Below are positions 32,263 through 45,600 of a stretch of DNA of 64,000 bases, piece after piece. Location: NCBI GenBank assembly GCA_963989385.1, contig OZ022501.1, forward strand, positions 84,738,979-84,802,978, written 5' to 3'. Position 1 is the stretch's first letter. Every line of letters starts with the position of its first letter. This DNA is from Ctena decussata. Lineage: Eukaryota > Mollusca > Bivalvia > Lucinida > Lucinidae. The notes under the pieces are model-generated. The model had not been told where the DNA came from, made no database searches, and worked only from the letters and a program-made list of their open reading frames with translations. The translations under genes were made by a program, and so were the position numbers.

Positions 32263-33408
32263 CTAAGTTTGCTATCTCAGACAGAGACAGCTGCCTGTAA
32301 GCCAATACGCTAGCGCATATAGAAATTTTGTACATCATAAGATTAGTATGCATCTGGGTATTACCAAAGTTTAGACTTCTTAGGGCCCTTTTGTCTTATT
32401 TATCTCTTAAAGAATAAGACAAAAGGATCCTTATAGCCTTAGACATAAAACGTAAGGTGTAAGATCCAATATAACACGGAAGAGTACATCACATGCAAGA
32501 CTTAAAGGCCCCATTGCTCCATCAGTGGTGAAATATTTTATTATGAGGTATCGCTGCAAGCTCCTAACTACAGTTTCGTTATAGTAAAGACCTTGGTTAG
32601 CCAACTTTAATGAATTATAATGTCCTAGTGATTCACATAAAATGGTTTCGAAAATTTATTTGGGTCATTTTAGTTGGCAACTAATATGACCTACTTTTTA
32701 TTTGGAACACATGTATAAAATGGTAAAAATAAAATGTACAAGCGTGGCGACGCCTTCGCTATCCCGCATATAGTTATTTAAGGTCTCCATAGTCCTACCG
32801 GCTGTTAAAAACGACTATACACAAATTATTATGAAAATAGGTTCAATCTATAAGTTTTATGATAAAATGAGGTTTGTTATGCATATATATTGAGTCATAC
32901 ACGTAGCAAAAGTAGAGGGTTCAGGTTTTTGAAAATGACAAATCGCTCCAAAAATATAACTGTCCTTTTAAATTAAATATATGTAACTATATGTTTCATG
33001 TTCAGGCTGCTAAAATACCACTTTGGTACAAGCTATAACTCTGCAATAGCGCATACTCTGTAATGCAGCTTTCCATCTTTATATTTATCATTAGGATAAG
33101 CAGACTGGTAAGGTAGACAACATTGCATCTGGGGCTATTACTAGACTTCCGTTTCGATCTTTGTTAAAAACAGTAGAGCCAGCTCAAACTATTGAAAGAT
33201 AATTCCATGGACACTATGGTACTATCTCAGATTATTACCTGGCCTTCAGAGAGAAAATTTTTCCCGCTTTTGCTACTATCTGCTGTACCTGCAAAAGTTA
33301 CTGCAAAAGCTCGAGGGGCCTATAAGTCGGCAGACCGGGATGTCAGCTCACTATGCTACCAGACATACAAAAAGACTGTGGAGCCATAGGACTGCACGAG
33401 ATAATTAA
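32263..33408. other. Intergenic region between lipase 2 and GPX gene
   Basis: It contains a copy of the AAAGGCCCCATTGCT element (32502-32965, listed separately) and a short AAGGGCCCTTTTGTCTTAT / ATAAGACAAAAGGATCC hairpin near 32383-32430. I see no exon. Confidence 0.5.
32502..32965. mobile_element. Copy of the AAAGGCCCCATTGCTC element
   Basis: It shares GGGTCATTTTAGTTGGCAAC and ATTGAGTCATAC with the copies at 8504 and 24898. The right terminus is not clear. Confidence 0.55.
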
Positions 33409-33643
33409 TGAGCCGCGACACGAGAAAAAGAAGAAAGTGTTTGTGCGCAAAGCGCAGATTCAGATCAACCTGGGCATTCGCCCAGTCTCATCAGACTCTT
33501 CCCTAAGCGTTTAAAGCGTAGCTGATGGTCTAAGCTACATGAATGCGGCCAGCGAAGACCCTGTTCAGACTGTGCGAATGCCCAGGCTGATCTGAGTGCG
33601 CTGGGCGCTCAATCACTTTGTTGGTTTTCTCGTGTCGCGGCTA
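33409..33643 (-). mobile_element. Hairpin MITE, family A
   Basis: 235 bp with a few substitutions in the left TIR (GAGAAAAAGAAGAAAG). The right end is truncated at GCGGCTA. Confidence 0.88.
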
Positions 33644-33997
33644 CTGGCGGTATCTCAAGCTGTCTAACAGACTCACTGATCAGACTGCGCGGATCTCATT
33701 TTAATACACTGTTGCACGAACTTGAAGTATCTATATTTATGCCCCCCTCCAAATGTGAGTGGGATGGGGGACAATATTGGTTTCATTAGATAATATATTG
33801 CAGCGTCATGGCTTTTATATTCATATGAAAACAGTCAACATTTACAAGAGGCTGGAGATTGCAGTGCAAGTCAGCGAATTTTGGTTTGGAATACTGTCGT
33901 TGCTGCAAATGAGCTTGCCAAGTACCAGCACCGAGACTTGACTCATTAAAAGATGCTGGTCAATTTTAAGATTTTCAATATGCGATTATTCATGTCA

Positions 33998-33999
<2 letters not shown>

Positions 34000-34056
<57 letters not shown>

Positions 34057-34069
34057 GTCTCTCTTTCTT

Positions 34070-34105
<36 letters not shown>

Positions 34106-34132
34106 TTTCTCTCTCGGTCTCTCTTTCTTTCT

Positions 34133-34172
<40 letters not shown>

Positions 34173-34215
34173 GTTTCTCTTTCTCTCTCACACACACACA
34201 TACACATACACACAC
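34000..34215. repeat. CT-rich microsatellite ending in (CA)n
   Basis: About 180 bp of CTCTCTCT with interspersed TTTCTTT and CGGTCTC, then CACACACATACACATAC. The Ser/Leu-rich (+) and Arg/Glu-rich (-) open frames across it are artefacts. Confidence 0.95.
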
Positions 34216-34309
34216 TGCTTACAAAAGGTGAGATATAGTTATAATGGTCGAAGAATATGACATTGACCGCATTAAATCTCTACAACAAGGACACAGCAAG
34301 GGCAACATT

Positions 34310-34406
34310 CCCAGCGGGCACATGACGTCGAAAAGACGTCTAATTGACGTCGACGCGACGTCATCACGTCGCATCGACGTCAGTACGACGTCAAGTGCCT
34401 GCTGGG
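34310..34406. repeat. GACGTC palindrome, family C
   Basis: CCCAGCGGGCACATGACGTC to GACGTCAAGTGCCTGCTGGG. The centre ACGCGACGTCATCACGTCGC is the most regular of the set. Confidence 0.85.
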
Positions 34407-34964
34407 TTACAGGATGGGGCTGTTCTGACTCTTTGAAATACTGTCGCCTAAGGCCATTAAACCCAAAGTACCATAAATAAATAGGTAGAGACTGGAGTAA
34501 TCCTATCTGTCACTTGAGTGCTTTTGTACTTTGGTTTGTATAAAACATTATTGGTGTGTAAACATAAGTGCTCTCAATACACATTCAGGTATCGTTACAT
34601 TGTTATGTATAACTTGCATACGATAAAACTTAAAATTCAGGGCAAATATAGCATGTGACATTGCAGTATCTTTTGTGTCCACGTGTGCAGTCGCCAACAT
34701 CCACCAAGTATAAGCACATTGGAGGCCAAAGGTAATTTTTTTCCTTTTGTTTTATAATTACATCTCTCTCTCTCTCTCTCTCTCTCTGATTCGGTCACAT
34801 AAGGTCGTACATCAGGTGTACGAAAGCCAGAAATAGTTATCATACTGTGTGAAACTTCCACAACCCGGAAGGGAGAAGCCTGCCAGCCCCGACTTTGCCT
34901 GATGCATCTTACTGCACTCGAACATTCGCGACAGAGGTGTATATATACATGTATAAATATTATA

Positions 34965-35202
34965 TGAGCCGCGACACGATAAAACCAACAAAGTGGTTGT
35001 GCGGCCAGCGCAGACTCAGATCAGCCTGGGCATCCGCCCAGTCTGATCAGAGTCTTCGCCGTCCGCATGGAGGTAGCTTAGACCCGTAGCTACCCTTTAT
35101 GCGCTTAGTGAAGAATCTGATCAGACTGGATGGATGTCCAGGCTGATCTGAGTCTGCACTGGGCGCACAACCACATTGTTGGTTTTCTCGTGTCGCGGCT
35201 CA
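34965..35202 (+). mobile_element. 238-bp hairpin MITE, family A, with TA flanks
   Basis: Flanked by TA on both sides (TATA|TGAGCC ... GGCTCA|TATG), compatible with a TA target duplication as in Tc1/mariner-type elements. Confidence 0.92.
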
Positions 35203-35666
35203 TATGTAGCCAGTCATAGACAACCCGAGCTGACGACTGAGCTTCGAAGGCCCTAAGTACTGTGCTTGCAGCAGGTGCGGATGGGTGTCGTTTGGCCATT
35301 TTCTTTCTCTCGCGTAATATTTCTCTTCTTTCTTCCTCTCTCTGGAAGACGTCTCGATATAGTCTGAAATACTGTCTCAAAGAGCCGTTAAACCCAAAAC
35401 AACCTACCAGCTAATCCTGCTTATTTGGATAATTCGTCTTTTCTATCTTCATTTCGTTTCTCCCCCTTTCTTAGAGACGGCTCGATATAGACTGAAATAC
35501 TGTCTCGAAGGGAACCAAAAACCTGTGCTCGGCTGCTGCGTATGGAATGGATTGATGGATGACCTGGCGGTTTTACGCCTTTTTCAACAGTATTCCAGTC
35601 AAACCAGGACATATATCAGTGATGTCAGGACGCTTGCATATAATTCAAATCGTAACTGCAAGGTAA

Positions 35667-35832
35667 AGGAGCGGCTGTAGCGTAGTGGATAACACTCCAG
35701 ACTACCAATCCAGGGGTCGCAGGTTCGATCCCCCGCTTCTCCGGTCTTTCGGATGAGACTTTAAACCGAGGTCCCGTCTCCATATGACCTCGTTGTTGGT
35801 GGGACGTTAAACCCGAGTTCACTCACTCACTC
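35667..35832 (+). mobile_element. tRNA-derived SINE with perfect target-site duplication
   Basis: 166 bp. The tRNA-like head contains GTAGCGTAGTGG (A box) and GCAGGTTCGATCCC (B box). A tRNA-unrelated body follows, with a tail of ACTC repeats. ACTGCAAGGTAA occurs on both sides (35655-35666 and 35833-35844). That duplication defines the insertion exactly. Confidence 0.9.
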
Positions 35833-36239
35833 ACTGCAAGGTAAGCAGAGATTTTAAGGAATCATTACACGCTATTGTCGCCCTTTAATATCATTAATTA
35901 ATTATGTGTTTGCCTTCGCCTGGGAAACACCAGTTTGGCTGGTGTGGCCCATGGCAGCATTCGTTTCAGAGCAGTCTGATTGTCTTCCTTCATATAGCCC
36001 CCTAGCAAACACGAAACAAACAGCGAAGACTCTGAACAGACTGCGTAAACGCGCAGGTGGGTCTGGGCCTTTGCTGTTCGCAAATGCCAATCTGGGATGT
36101 TTTCCATGCAATAACTCTGTTCTAAACAAGGTCTGTGCTGTGGCAGTGACATTGGTTTAAGTTTATTTAAGGCAAATGGGCGCATATTAAGGGGAAGAAA
36201 CTCAATTACTTCAATTTTGGCCGCCTTATTACAGGGGGT

Positions 36240-36300
36240 TAATCCTTAAAAGAAAGAATTTGCTCCATGTGGAGCAAATTCTTCCTTTTAAGAATATACC
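36240..36300. repeat. AAAGAAAGAATTTGCTC hairpin
   Basis: CTTAAAAGAAAGAATTTGCTCC pairs with GGAGCAAATTCTTCCTTTTAAG (given as two arms). About 280 bp upstream of the GPX start exon. Confidence 0.6.
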
Positions 36301-36577
36301 CCATTTTAGAAGAGCTAAACAGGAAATCACGAAAGTTGTTCCCCTTTGTAAAAACGAAAGAAAATCATTGAGTTGCATCCATACACCTTAGACAGACTAG
36401 AATATATTGATTTCTGCCAGTCAAAGAAATTCCGAGCAAAGAAATGATAACACAATCTGAATCAGACTAGGTCAAGTATAATTTACCATCTGTCAGTCGT
36501 TTTGTCATTTTGCATGTACATTTCTCATTTTAGGGTGACAGTTTCTTTGAATTTCGACTAGTTTTTTCTTATTTCAG

Positions 36578-36642
36578 GAACTTGTCGAAAGATTGATTCG
36601 GGAGAGAAGCATAAGAGCGCTGAGGTGACAAGGAAGACAATG
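36578..36642 (+). CDS. GPX4: GPX exon carrying the start codon at its 3' end
   Basis: The acceptor is ttatttcag and the donor ACAATG|gtaaga. Starting at the terminal ATG (36640-36642) gives MATSRPDIKKAESIFEF, which aligns in length with the GPX4 N-terminus. One upstream frame is open through the exon (CRKIDSGEKHKSAEVTRKT), so an N-terminal extension from an earlier exon is possible; the rest would otherwise be 5' UTR. Confidence 0.65.
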
Positions 36643-39600
36643 GTAAGATTCACTTACCGTTTCTACTATATTTATGCCTTTTGCAGCAGACCGAGGTTGC
36701 GACTCGAAATATAATACAATAATTATTCTAGCAAGAGTTACCTGTTATTCATTTGCTGTCTAGTGAAAAACCTGTTTTATTGCAGTGTTAAACCTGTTCT
36801 AGATGAGTTTCTTTATTGTGAATCATTCTGTTCTTATTGATATGATATTTTGTGACACCTAAAACATACTTTCAAAGTAGAAATAAGAAAATACCCGCTC
36901 CAATCCCCCAACCCCTTCCGAAAAACACGCGGGCACGCACGAAGTTTTGAATTATGAGCAATGTACCTCATAGGAATTTATTTGAGCCGCGACACGACAA
37001 AACAAACATAGTGGTTGTGCGTCCAGCTTAGACTCAGATCAGCCTGGGCATCCGCCCAGTCTGATCAGAGTCTTCGCTGTCCGCATGGAAGTAGCTTAGA
37101 CCCTTAGCTACCCTTTAAGCGCTTAGCAAAGTATCTGATCAGACTTGGCGGATGCCCAGGCTGATCTGAGTCTGCGCTTGGCGAACAACCACTTTGTTGG
37201 TTTTGTCGTGACGTTGCTCATAATCACATAAATACTTATATACATGTATGTACATTGGATGACCCCTTCTACATAATGGGCGAGATGATGGCGAGAAAGA
37301 CCAGGGTATGCGATCATTAAAGACGCCAGTCAGTATGCACATTCGCACAGTCTGCCCGGAGCTTTTGCGCCCATAAGCTGTAGAATTCGGGTAAACGGAG
37401 GCGGCTTCTTGTTTCCGCCATGTTTTCAAAGACAAACAACTTTTGTGACCTTCTGTTTGTTTCCCTGGACGACAAAACTCTTCCGAAATGGATGCTGCTC
37501 TTATATAAAGAAAGAATTTTCTTCGCGAGGGATCGAATTTTAAAGAGATTCCCCTTTTGAAAGCCAGAAAATTCTTTATGGTCGAAATACCTACCCTTCA
37601 ATTTCAAGCATTTAACGATGACCCTGTTAATCACAAATAGTTCTAATTAAATACTTTTACTGTCCCTCTATAACCCCAACAAACACACAAGAACACAAGC
37701 ACGGAGTAAAGACATATTTGTTGTTTTTCCAGGCTACAAGCAGGCCAGATATAAAGAAGGCAGAGAGTATTTTTGAATTCACAGTTCAAGACATTGATGG
37801 CAACGATGTTTGTTTGGAAAAATACAGGTAAATGAATAACTAACCATGGTGGTTACTTTAACACTTAGAGCGCCAAGAAATGTGCAAACGACATAGACCC
37901 TAATAAGGCGGCTCATGATGAGCCGCCTCATCAGGATCTACACTGTTAGTCCTCTAATTTTTGAATTTTCATTATGACGTAGCTTAGTCAAAACGGGCCG
38001 TTTTTTAATTTGCAAATGTAAACCTTGTATAGTCCGTTTGCTCCCAAGTGCAAATTGGGTTTTGCTTATTTTCTCGAAAACGATGAAAGTTCCATCAAAT
38101 GTTCTAATGTCCAAATGATTCCTATAACTATACATAACAGAATACGAAAAATCCAAATTTTTAGATGCTTTTGTAAAATGTTTTCCATTAACACTTATGC
38201 AGAAACTGAAGGGCGTCGTATGCTTGTTAGAACAGTCAAAATAGTGTCGATGGCCAATAGCGTAAACTCGTTGTTTACTACAGGTGTGGGCGTATATGAA
38301 TGAAATAGTAAAATGTATTCAAAAATGTGTTCACCTGTCCGCATGCGAAACACATGGTGTCACTGGTTAGGTGATACTTTGTTGTAAATGAACATTGAAC
38401 TAGTAAGATAGTTTTGCAAATCAAAATTGTATGTTTCAAACTTTTATAATATATGGGTGAAACAGAAAGTGGAAAAAATGGATTAAGAATAAAGCTTCAA
38501 TTAATTATGCAAATTTTGTTCCAGGGATAGCATACATTGGTCACATGTCCTAATACGTAAGACTTAACGGAAATTCCAACAGCCAACTTTTACTCCCTTG
38601 TAATTAAGAGGTGAACATGACATATTTTAGGTTCTTTGTTTTGAATAGAAACTTTTTATGCAAAGTCTCACATTTCTACAAAATTATGATTTTGGTATGT
38701 AAAGGATGAAAATTAAGAATGGGCAATTCGAAAATCTTCTACCTCTCACCAATTTTGAGAAAATATTGGGGATGCCGTTTGCGTTTGGGAGCAAACGGAC
38801 TATAACTGCGTTTTGCGCTCTAAGGGTTAGTATAGAAACGGCACTGTACAGTGTTCAGGATTGTATTACATTTTACTCGCTCTGTGGGGATGAAACTGCG
38901 CGTTTACCTTTTTTGGAAGGTTTTGTTGCACAGGAAACCAAGAAGGAAGCCACAAAAATTGTCTCCCTAAGTGAGATGAAACACCTGTTTTAAGGTATAT
39001 TTATACTTCAAGCACGTGCATCTTTTTGTATATGAATGTTTCAGCACCAGATATAAATCATGAACGGACTTCGTGTTCAGGAACTCTCTACTTATGACCT
39101 ATACAGTTCGCTTTGGCAATTTAGTCTCTATTTATTAACATTTCCAGGGGTTACATATGTCTAGTGGTAAATACAGCGACCAACTGAGGCATGACGGCCA
39201 AGAATTTCTCCTACCTCCGCGATCTCTACGCGAAGTATGGTGGTGAGAAAGGCTTGAAGATCCTCTGCTTTCCGTGTGGTCAGTTCATGAATCAGGTAAA
39301 ACTTCGCACTGAAAAACCATCAAATTCACACTAGTCTGACATTTAACACAGGCAACGAAAGCAACGTAGGCCTCCATGTCAACGAAAATTTCTGACCATA
39401 AATTTCGATTTTTTTTGCATACTACTTAGTCTAATTTAAAATTTAATCCTTCTCACAGACCCGATATTTGCAAGACAGCTTAGTCAGACAAGTTTTATTT
39501 TAAGAAATTTCTTTTGGTATAAACACAGTTCAAAAAAATAAGTTTATCACCAATCGTTGTCATGGTCGTTGTAATCCGAAAACATTTTTAAGCAGTTCTT

Positions 39601-42600
39601 AAATATGTATATCTATACAGTAAGAAACATTTGATTCCTTAGTCAAGAATCGGAGGTCGCTTTACTTCAGAAACAAACTCAAACTGATGGGAGAAACAAG
39701 CAAGTTTTCTGTACATTGTCTTCGCTGTCTGTGTTGAATGGTTCAACAGTGCGTGTTACAAATGAAATGTAGGTCATTCAAATATTCCAGGTGTATAGGT
39801 ACACCTCCATGCTTTTTGCCGTTTTTACAAAACTGAACAACATTACAGTCATGCTGTCCCAGTTTTTGAAAGCGTCTACTCTTAAAGAAAGAATTTGCTT
39901 CTGCGGAGCAAATCTTTTCATGTAAGAGTTGACTGCCATTTAGATGCGAAGCGTACCCATAAACATGTGGTAACTAAAGGTACATATACATGTATTTCTG
40001 TGTATCCGGATACCCACGCGCATGTCTGAATCCATGATATACCATTCTGACTTTAATCTGCTAGGGGATAGGCCATATGACTATGTGGTCTAATGGCTAA
40101 GCGTGCTGAATATTCAGTCTCTCATCTCCTGGGGTTTACGCCTTGCTGGGAGCACATGTGAGAAGCCGAATTGTTTTTGCGGTAGATCAGGTGATTTGTT
40201 TCTCCGGGAACTTGCGTTTTTCTCGGCTCGAACTAGATGTTCTTGAAAGGACTTTCAAATCAAAAGAGAGGATAAACAGTAAACAAATGGCTGACGAAAA
40301 CATTCTAGAATATTCTTGAAACGGCTTTTAAATCAAAAGAGAGGAAAAACAGTACAAAAATGGCTGACAAAAACATTCTTGACCTTGAGCAGATCCTCCT
40401 CGAAAAGTAAACAGAGTATCTATAATCAAATAATACATAAGATGGCGGGACATGCTTGACCACGATGTCGAATGAGTTTTTATGTACAACGAGCAGGAAG
40501 CCGTTGTCCCAATACTGAATAGAACACGCTGAAACAGCATGTTTTCAACGTCGGTTGAGATGTTTTACCTTTACCGTCCAGCAGAAATCTATTTGTCACT
40601 TATGAAAGTCTTTGTTAATTAACCTGGCATAGATACATGTTCTGAACTTTTTTTTATTATTCAGGAACCATTAGACAATCCTCGTATTAAAGAGAAGATA
40701 CAGAAGATGTACGGGGAAGGGCTGGACTTGTTCAGCAAAATCAACGTTAACGGGGGCCATGCAATACCATTATTTGACTTCCTTAAAACAAAACAAGCTG
40801 GAACGTTATGGAAGTAAGTCGGTACAGCTGAAATACGAGCTTGGGAAAGTCACAAGCGTATCTACCACACCTGTTAAATGCGCAATGCAATTTCCATCTG
40901 GAAATTAAAAAAATCAAGCTTCTTTGGGGTTCGAGGTTATAAAACTTGAGTACATTCTCAAACTCAAAATAAAGCACACTGATTGGCTGCTACCGAGCAT
41001 ATGCTTGGAAGCAGCCAATCAGTGTGCTTTATTTTGAGTTTGAGTACATCAAGTTTTATAACCTCTGGGCCAGGTCTTAAAGGGCTACTGTACTGTTTTT
41101 ATACGCCCGTTTTGAAAAAACGGACGTATTATGTCATGGCGCTGTCCGTCCGTCCGTCCGTCCGTCTGTCTGTCCGTCCGTCCGTAAACATTCTTGTGCG
41201 CTCCATAACTCATTAACCGTTTGGGATATATTCATGATATTTGGTAGGAATATGCATTAGGTTGGGGGAACGTGTCGCGTAGAGAAGTGGTTGCTCCCCC
41301 TTCCTTAGTTTCCAAGTTATGCCCCTTTGATTAATTTTTTCCCTGCCAGTCTTGTGCGCGCCATAACCAGATAACCGTTTGGGATATCTTCATGAAACTT
41401 CATAGCAATGGGTATGAAGTCTCAAAGATTTGTCGCGTACAAAAATGGCTGTTCTCCCTTTCTTCATTTTAGAGTTACATCCCTTTCATTAGTTGATTAT
41501 GGTTATTTTTGTGTATACATATCTTGTGCATACCTTAACTTTGTAACCGTTTGGAATATCATGATGAAACTTTATAGCAATGTGCATGATCACAAGACGA
41601 TGCGCGGCATACAAGAATGGTTGCTCCCCCTTTCTTCATTTTGGAGTTACTTCCCTTTGATAAGTAATTTTAGGCATTTCTCAGTCACTCCATATCTCCT
41701 TAACCTTTTGAAATATTAGAATGGAACTTTGTAGGAATATGTATAATAATGGGGCAATGTATCCCGAGCAAGAACCACAACTCTGGCTTACTGAATTATC
41801 TGCCCTTGCATAAATTTCCTGTTTCCTCTGTGATTCCTTAACCCTACATGTGATTTTGTCAGGGGAATGTAGTAGAGCCAAGAATCTAGTATATTTAGTT
41901 TATGAATTATCTCCCTTGTTCAACTATGGCATTACTCAACTTTTGAGCCACAATAACTTTGAAGCTGATTTTTGGTATACTCATAGTATTTGATGTGTTA
42001 AATATTTGAATAATGTTGCCGTCATTAGTTATAAAGTGGTTGCCCCTGTTTGTCTGCCTATCTATCCTTTTGTAAACAATCTTGTTCATTCCATACTCCT
42101 TTATGACATTAAAACGGGCGTATTATGCGCCGCTTGCGAAGCCCTTGTTCAACATTCATTGAAATCACTGGAAATAACTGGTGTTGTTTTATCTAAAAGA
42201 ATGCCAAAAACTGCAAGGAAAAAATCCAAAGGGTTATAAAATAATAAGGAATTTAAATTTTAATGAGCTGAAAATATGCAAGGACTCTTATGCCGTCATT
42301 TGTGTGATTCAAATTATTAAATTTTAAAAAAAATATATACATATTTTATATATTTTTCTAGACTTTTTTTCTCCTAAAATAGATTGGGTGTGACAAGTTA
42401 CATCATCTCACAACCAAAATTTTTGTACTTTTAATCAGAATATGGTGATAATAACTCGAATCAAAATTACATTATGCAAGCAAATCTGTAGAAAAGGAAA
42501 AGTGGGCGGGGCTTAAAATCTAATTTGCATAAATTTTAATTGTCAATAATTACAGTTTAGGATATAATTTTTCAATGGGGTTTTCGGCAATCTGTTTCTC

Positions 42601-45600
42601 TCATCAATACCTATTAATTGGAAGTACTTCTGGAAAAGTGAAGAAAACAGTACAGTAGCCCTTTAAAGCTTCATCAACAGATAGCTAAAATATAGAAAGG
42701 TTGGTGGATTTCTCGGGAATCCATCATAAGACCACAAAACTCTCACATCCGCACCTTCGAGGTCTCATTAAGGACATCTGCTAGGAAATACTTCCTACAC
42801 TGGAAGCTGTCTAAGACTCTGTGTATGTTCTATTTCATAAATAGGCTCACCGATGATGAAATAAAAATATACATCATCGTGCAAACTCTCTAGAAATCTG
42901 ACCTGGAAAGATACTCCCCAGACTGTTCTCCCGAAAATATCCACTTAACTACCCAAGAGGTAAATATAAGTTCCAAAATGAATTTATATTACATGTACTT
43001 TAAATCACTCAGTCAAGTCAGTATGATATAGGAAAAGATACTCTTTTCATCAAAGGCTTAATTACCACACTCGTCATAGATGATTTTAAATTAATTTTAA
43101 TTACTATCTGATAAATCCTCAAAAATAATATCCTTTCTGTAATATTTTGGACCCTACAGAATAATGCTACACTGCAATTCTAATCAAACAAGTCTTATTT
43201 GAAAGCACAACTATTCAGCAAACAGAAAATTAAAAGAAAAGCAAGGGTCATTGAGCTTATTTATTTTTTACTTGACAAATTTTACCCCTACCCCCACATA
43301 AATCGCATGGAAAAAATACATTAAACTACGTAAAAAATAATTTTACACATTCAGATAAATTTCATTGTGCTTGCACACCATAAGGAGTCATGATATGAAT
43401 AAAATAAATCATTTTACAAATTTATAATCCGCTAGGATTAATCACAACTTGAATAAATGTCAAAAAAAGAATATTGCAAGAAATTCTAATTCTACGATTT
43501 CCCTAAAGTTTAGTGTTACTTTTAGCACAAATAATGGTAAATTGTCCCAGAAATATTATTTAGACATTAATATTTGGCCATTTTTATCCATTTATAGTAA
43601 TATATTGACCCTAGTATAACTTTCTTTTTTGAGGATGGCATAAAAATGGCGATTTCCTAGCAAATGTCTTTAATAAGTATTGTGGAGCCTTTTGTATAAC
43701 TAGTAAAATAAGTAAGGTTTAAATGCATGCACACCTGGGGATCATAGTTTTGAGAATAGAAACAACAACAACACAGTCTGGTAAGGACATATTCGAATTT
43801 TATAAACATGCACCTGGTCTAGGACACTGAAAAAGCAGCAAATAATTTGTTGATCGGCGAGTGATTCGTCATTTTACAATTCTGATCATTCGTAACAACA
43901 AATAAGTGCCCTTGAAAACAGTAGTTAACATGAAGTTATCTTGCAATATGGAAGTTCCGTTCCATGGTGCATGATGGTAACTGCATATTTCATTAGCACC
44001 TAACACTCTGAAAAAAAAAAAACACAGAGTATTTGCGAATTTAATGTTAAATTTTGTTATGAAATTTTCTACTGCAAAACAGTGAACTGCAGGACTATTT
44101 TATTGGTTGTTTATTCCTACCTCAAGAATATGATAGAAAAACTCATTGAGAGTGCCTCAAGTAGAGGAGAGTCGGGTATCTTCGGACAGCGGGTAAATTC
44201 GGACGGTGACATTGTTTCCTTAATATGTCAGTTGTTTTTGAATTTAAACAAAATTAACTGGACAAACAGTGGAAATCCTGATGAGACGGCTCATTATGAG
44301 CCGTCTCATCTGGATTTTCACTGTTTGCAATGGTGTGTCCGAATTTACCCGCTGTCCGACATTACCCGACTCCACTCTAACACGTTTTTGTCTCTTAAAA
44401 TGGAAAGCCGGTCTCAACATAATCAGTTCTCAGCATACACCAGTTTGCAGAAATTCTATTTTGCATCGACACATCATGACACTTAGGAAACTAAAGAAAC
44501 CAGTTTGTCATTTTACAAATAGCAAGATCTGTTAAATAACAATTTGTCCATCTACAAATTATTTGTCGTTTTGTCTATTTCCCAGACCTGTGTACTAGTA
44601 TCTTCTACATACTTAATTAATTAAATCTGGACTTTAAGCCATATATTATGTTTCTGATTCTAGTCAGCCTGCACATCTGCACTGATTAATCGCCCTGGCT
44701 TTTGAGTCAACAGGACATAACGCTCCAGCATTGTAGGGTAGACTAGAGTCAGGTTCCTTCGAACAGCAGGTCAATTCGGGCATACCTCTGCAAACAGTGA
44801 ACATCCAGACTCCAGATGAGACGGCTCATAATGCGCCGCATCATCAGGATTTTCACTGTTTGTCCAGTTAGTTTTGTTTTAATTCCAGACAACTGACGTA
44901 TAAAGGAAACAATGTCACTGTCCGAATATACCTGCTGTCCGAAGTTACCGGACTCTACCTATATATTGGGAATTGCGCTCACTTTTAAAGCTATCTGTCT
45001 GACCAGAGCATATGTATTTCGCATACGGAAGAAACATTGTTCATATTAAGTGCTTAAAGTGGACCTCATTTCTCTCTTGCAGTTTTATTAAATGGAATTT
45101 CACAAAGTTTCTATGTGACAAAGACGGAAAACCTGTCAAAAGATATGGTCCTGGCCATGATTTAAAGGTAAGTTTGCGGAATGCGGTGTCTCGCCTGCCA
45201 GTGCTTTGCCACAAAACAGGGCTGAATCAGTAAACAAAATATAAATTTTCATTTACTGCACGAATTTGGCGCAAAAAATTAACAAGACCATTTTTGTAAG
45301 CTATAAACATTTGGTTACATGGGTACAAAGTAACACACGTGCCAATCAATAGACTATTCAATAGACTAGTACAGGCAATATAGTTCCTACAGCTGAATTA
45401 TAAATATATCTACAACCTATATACATAACTGTTACATATAAACAAATTGACACACGCCATATTTGATGCCTAATATTTATTATTGTGCCTCTCAGAAAAC
45501 ATACCTCGAAATATCTGCTTACACTGCGTTTTGAAAAGGCTATATATATATAATACAGCCTATCTACATAAGGGTACAAAGTGGCACACGCCTTACTTGA

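Noticed and set aside
33946..34231. Arg/Glu-rich and Ser/Leu-rich ORFs
   Set aside because: Translations of a (CT)n/(CA)n microsatellite.
35667..35740. Functional tRNA gene
   Set aside because: The A and B boxes are there, but the body and tail continue and target duplications flank the whole; it is a SINE.
44160..44965. Pair of regulatory stem-loops in the GPX intron
   Set aside because: Two opposite copies of one foldback element; no evidence for function.
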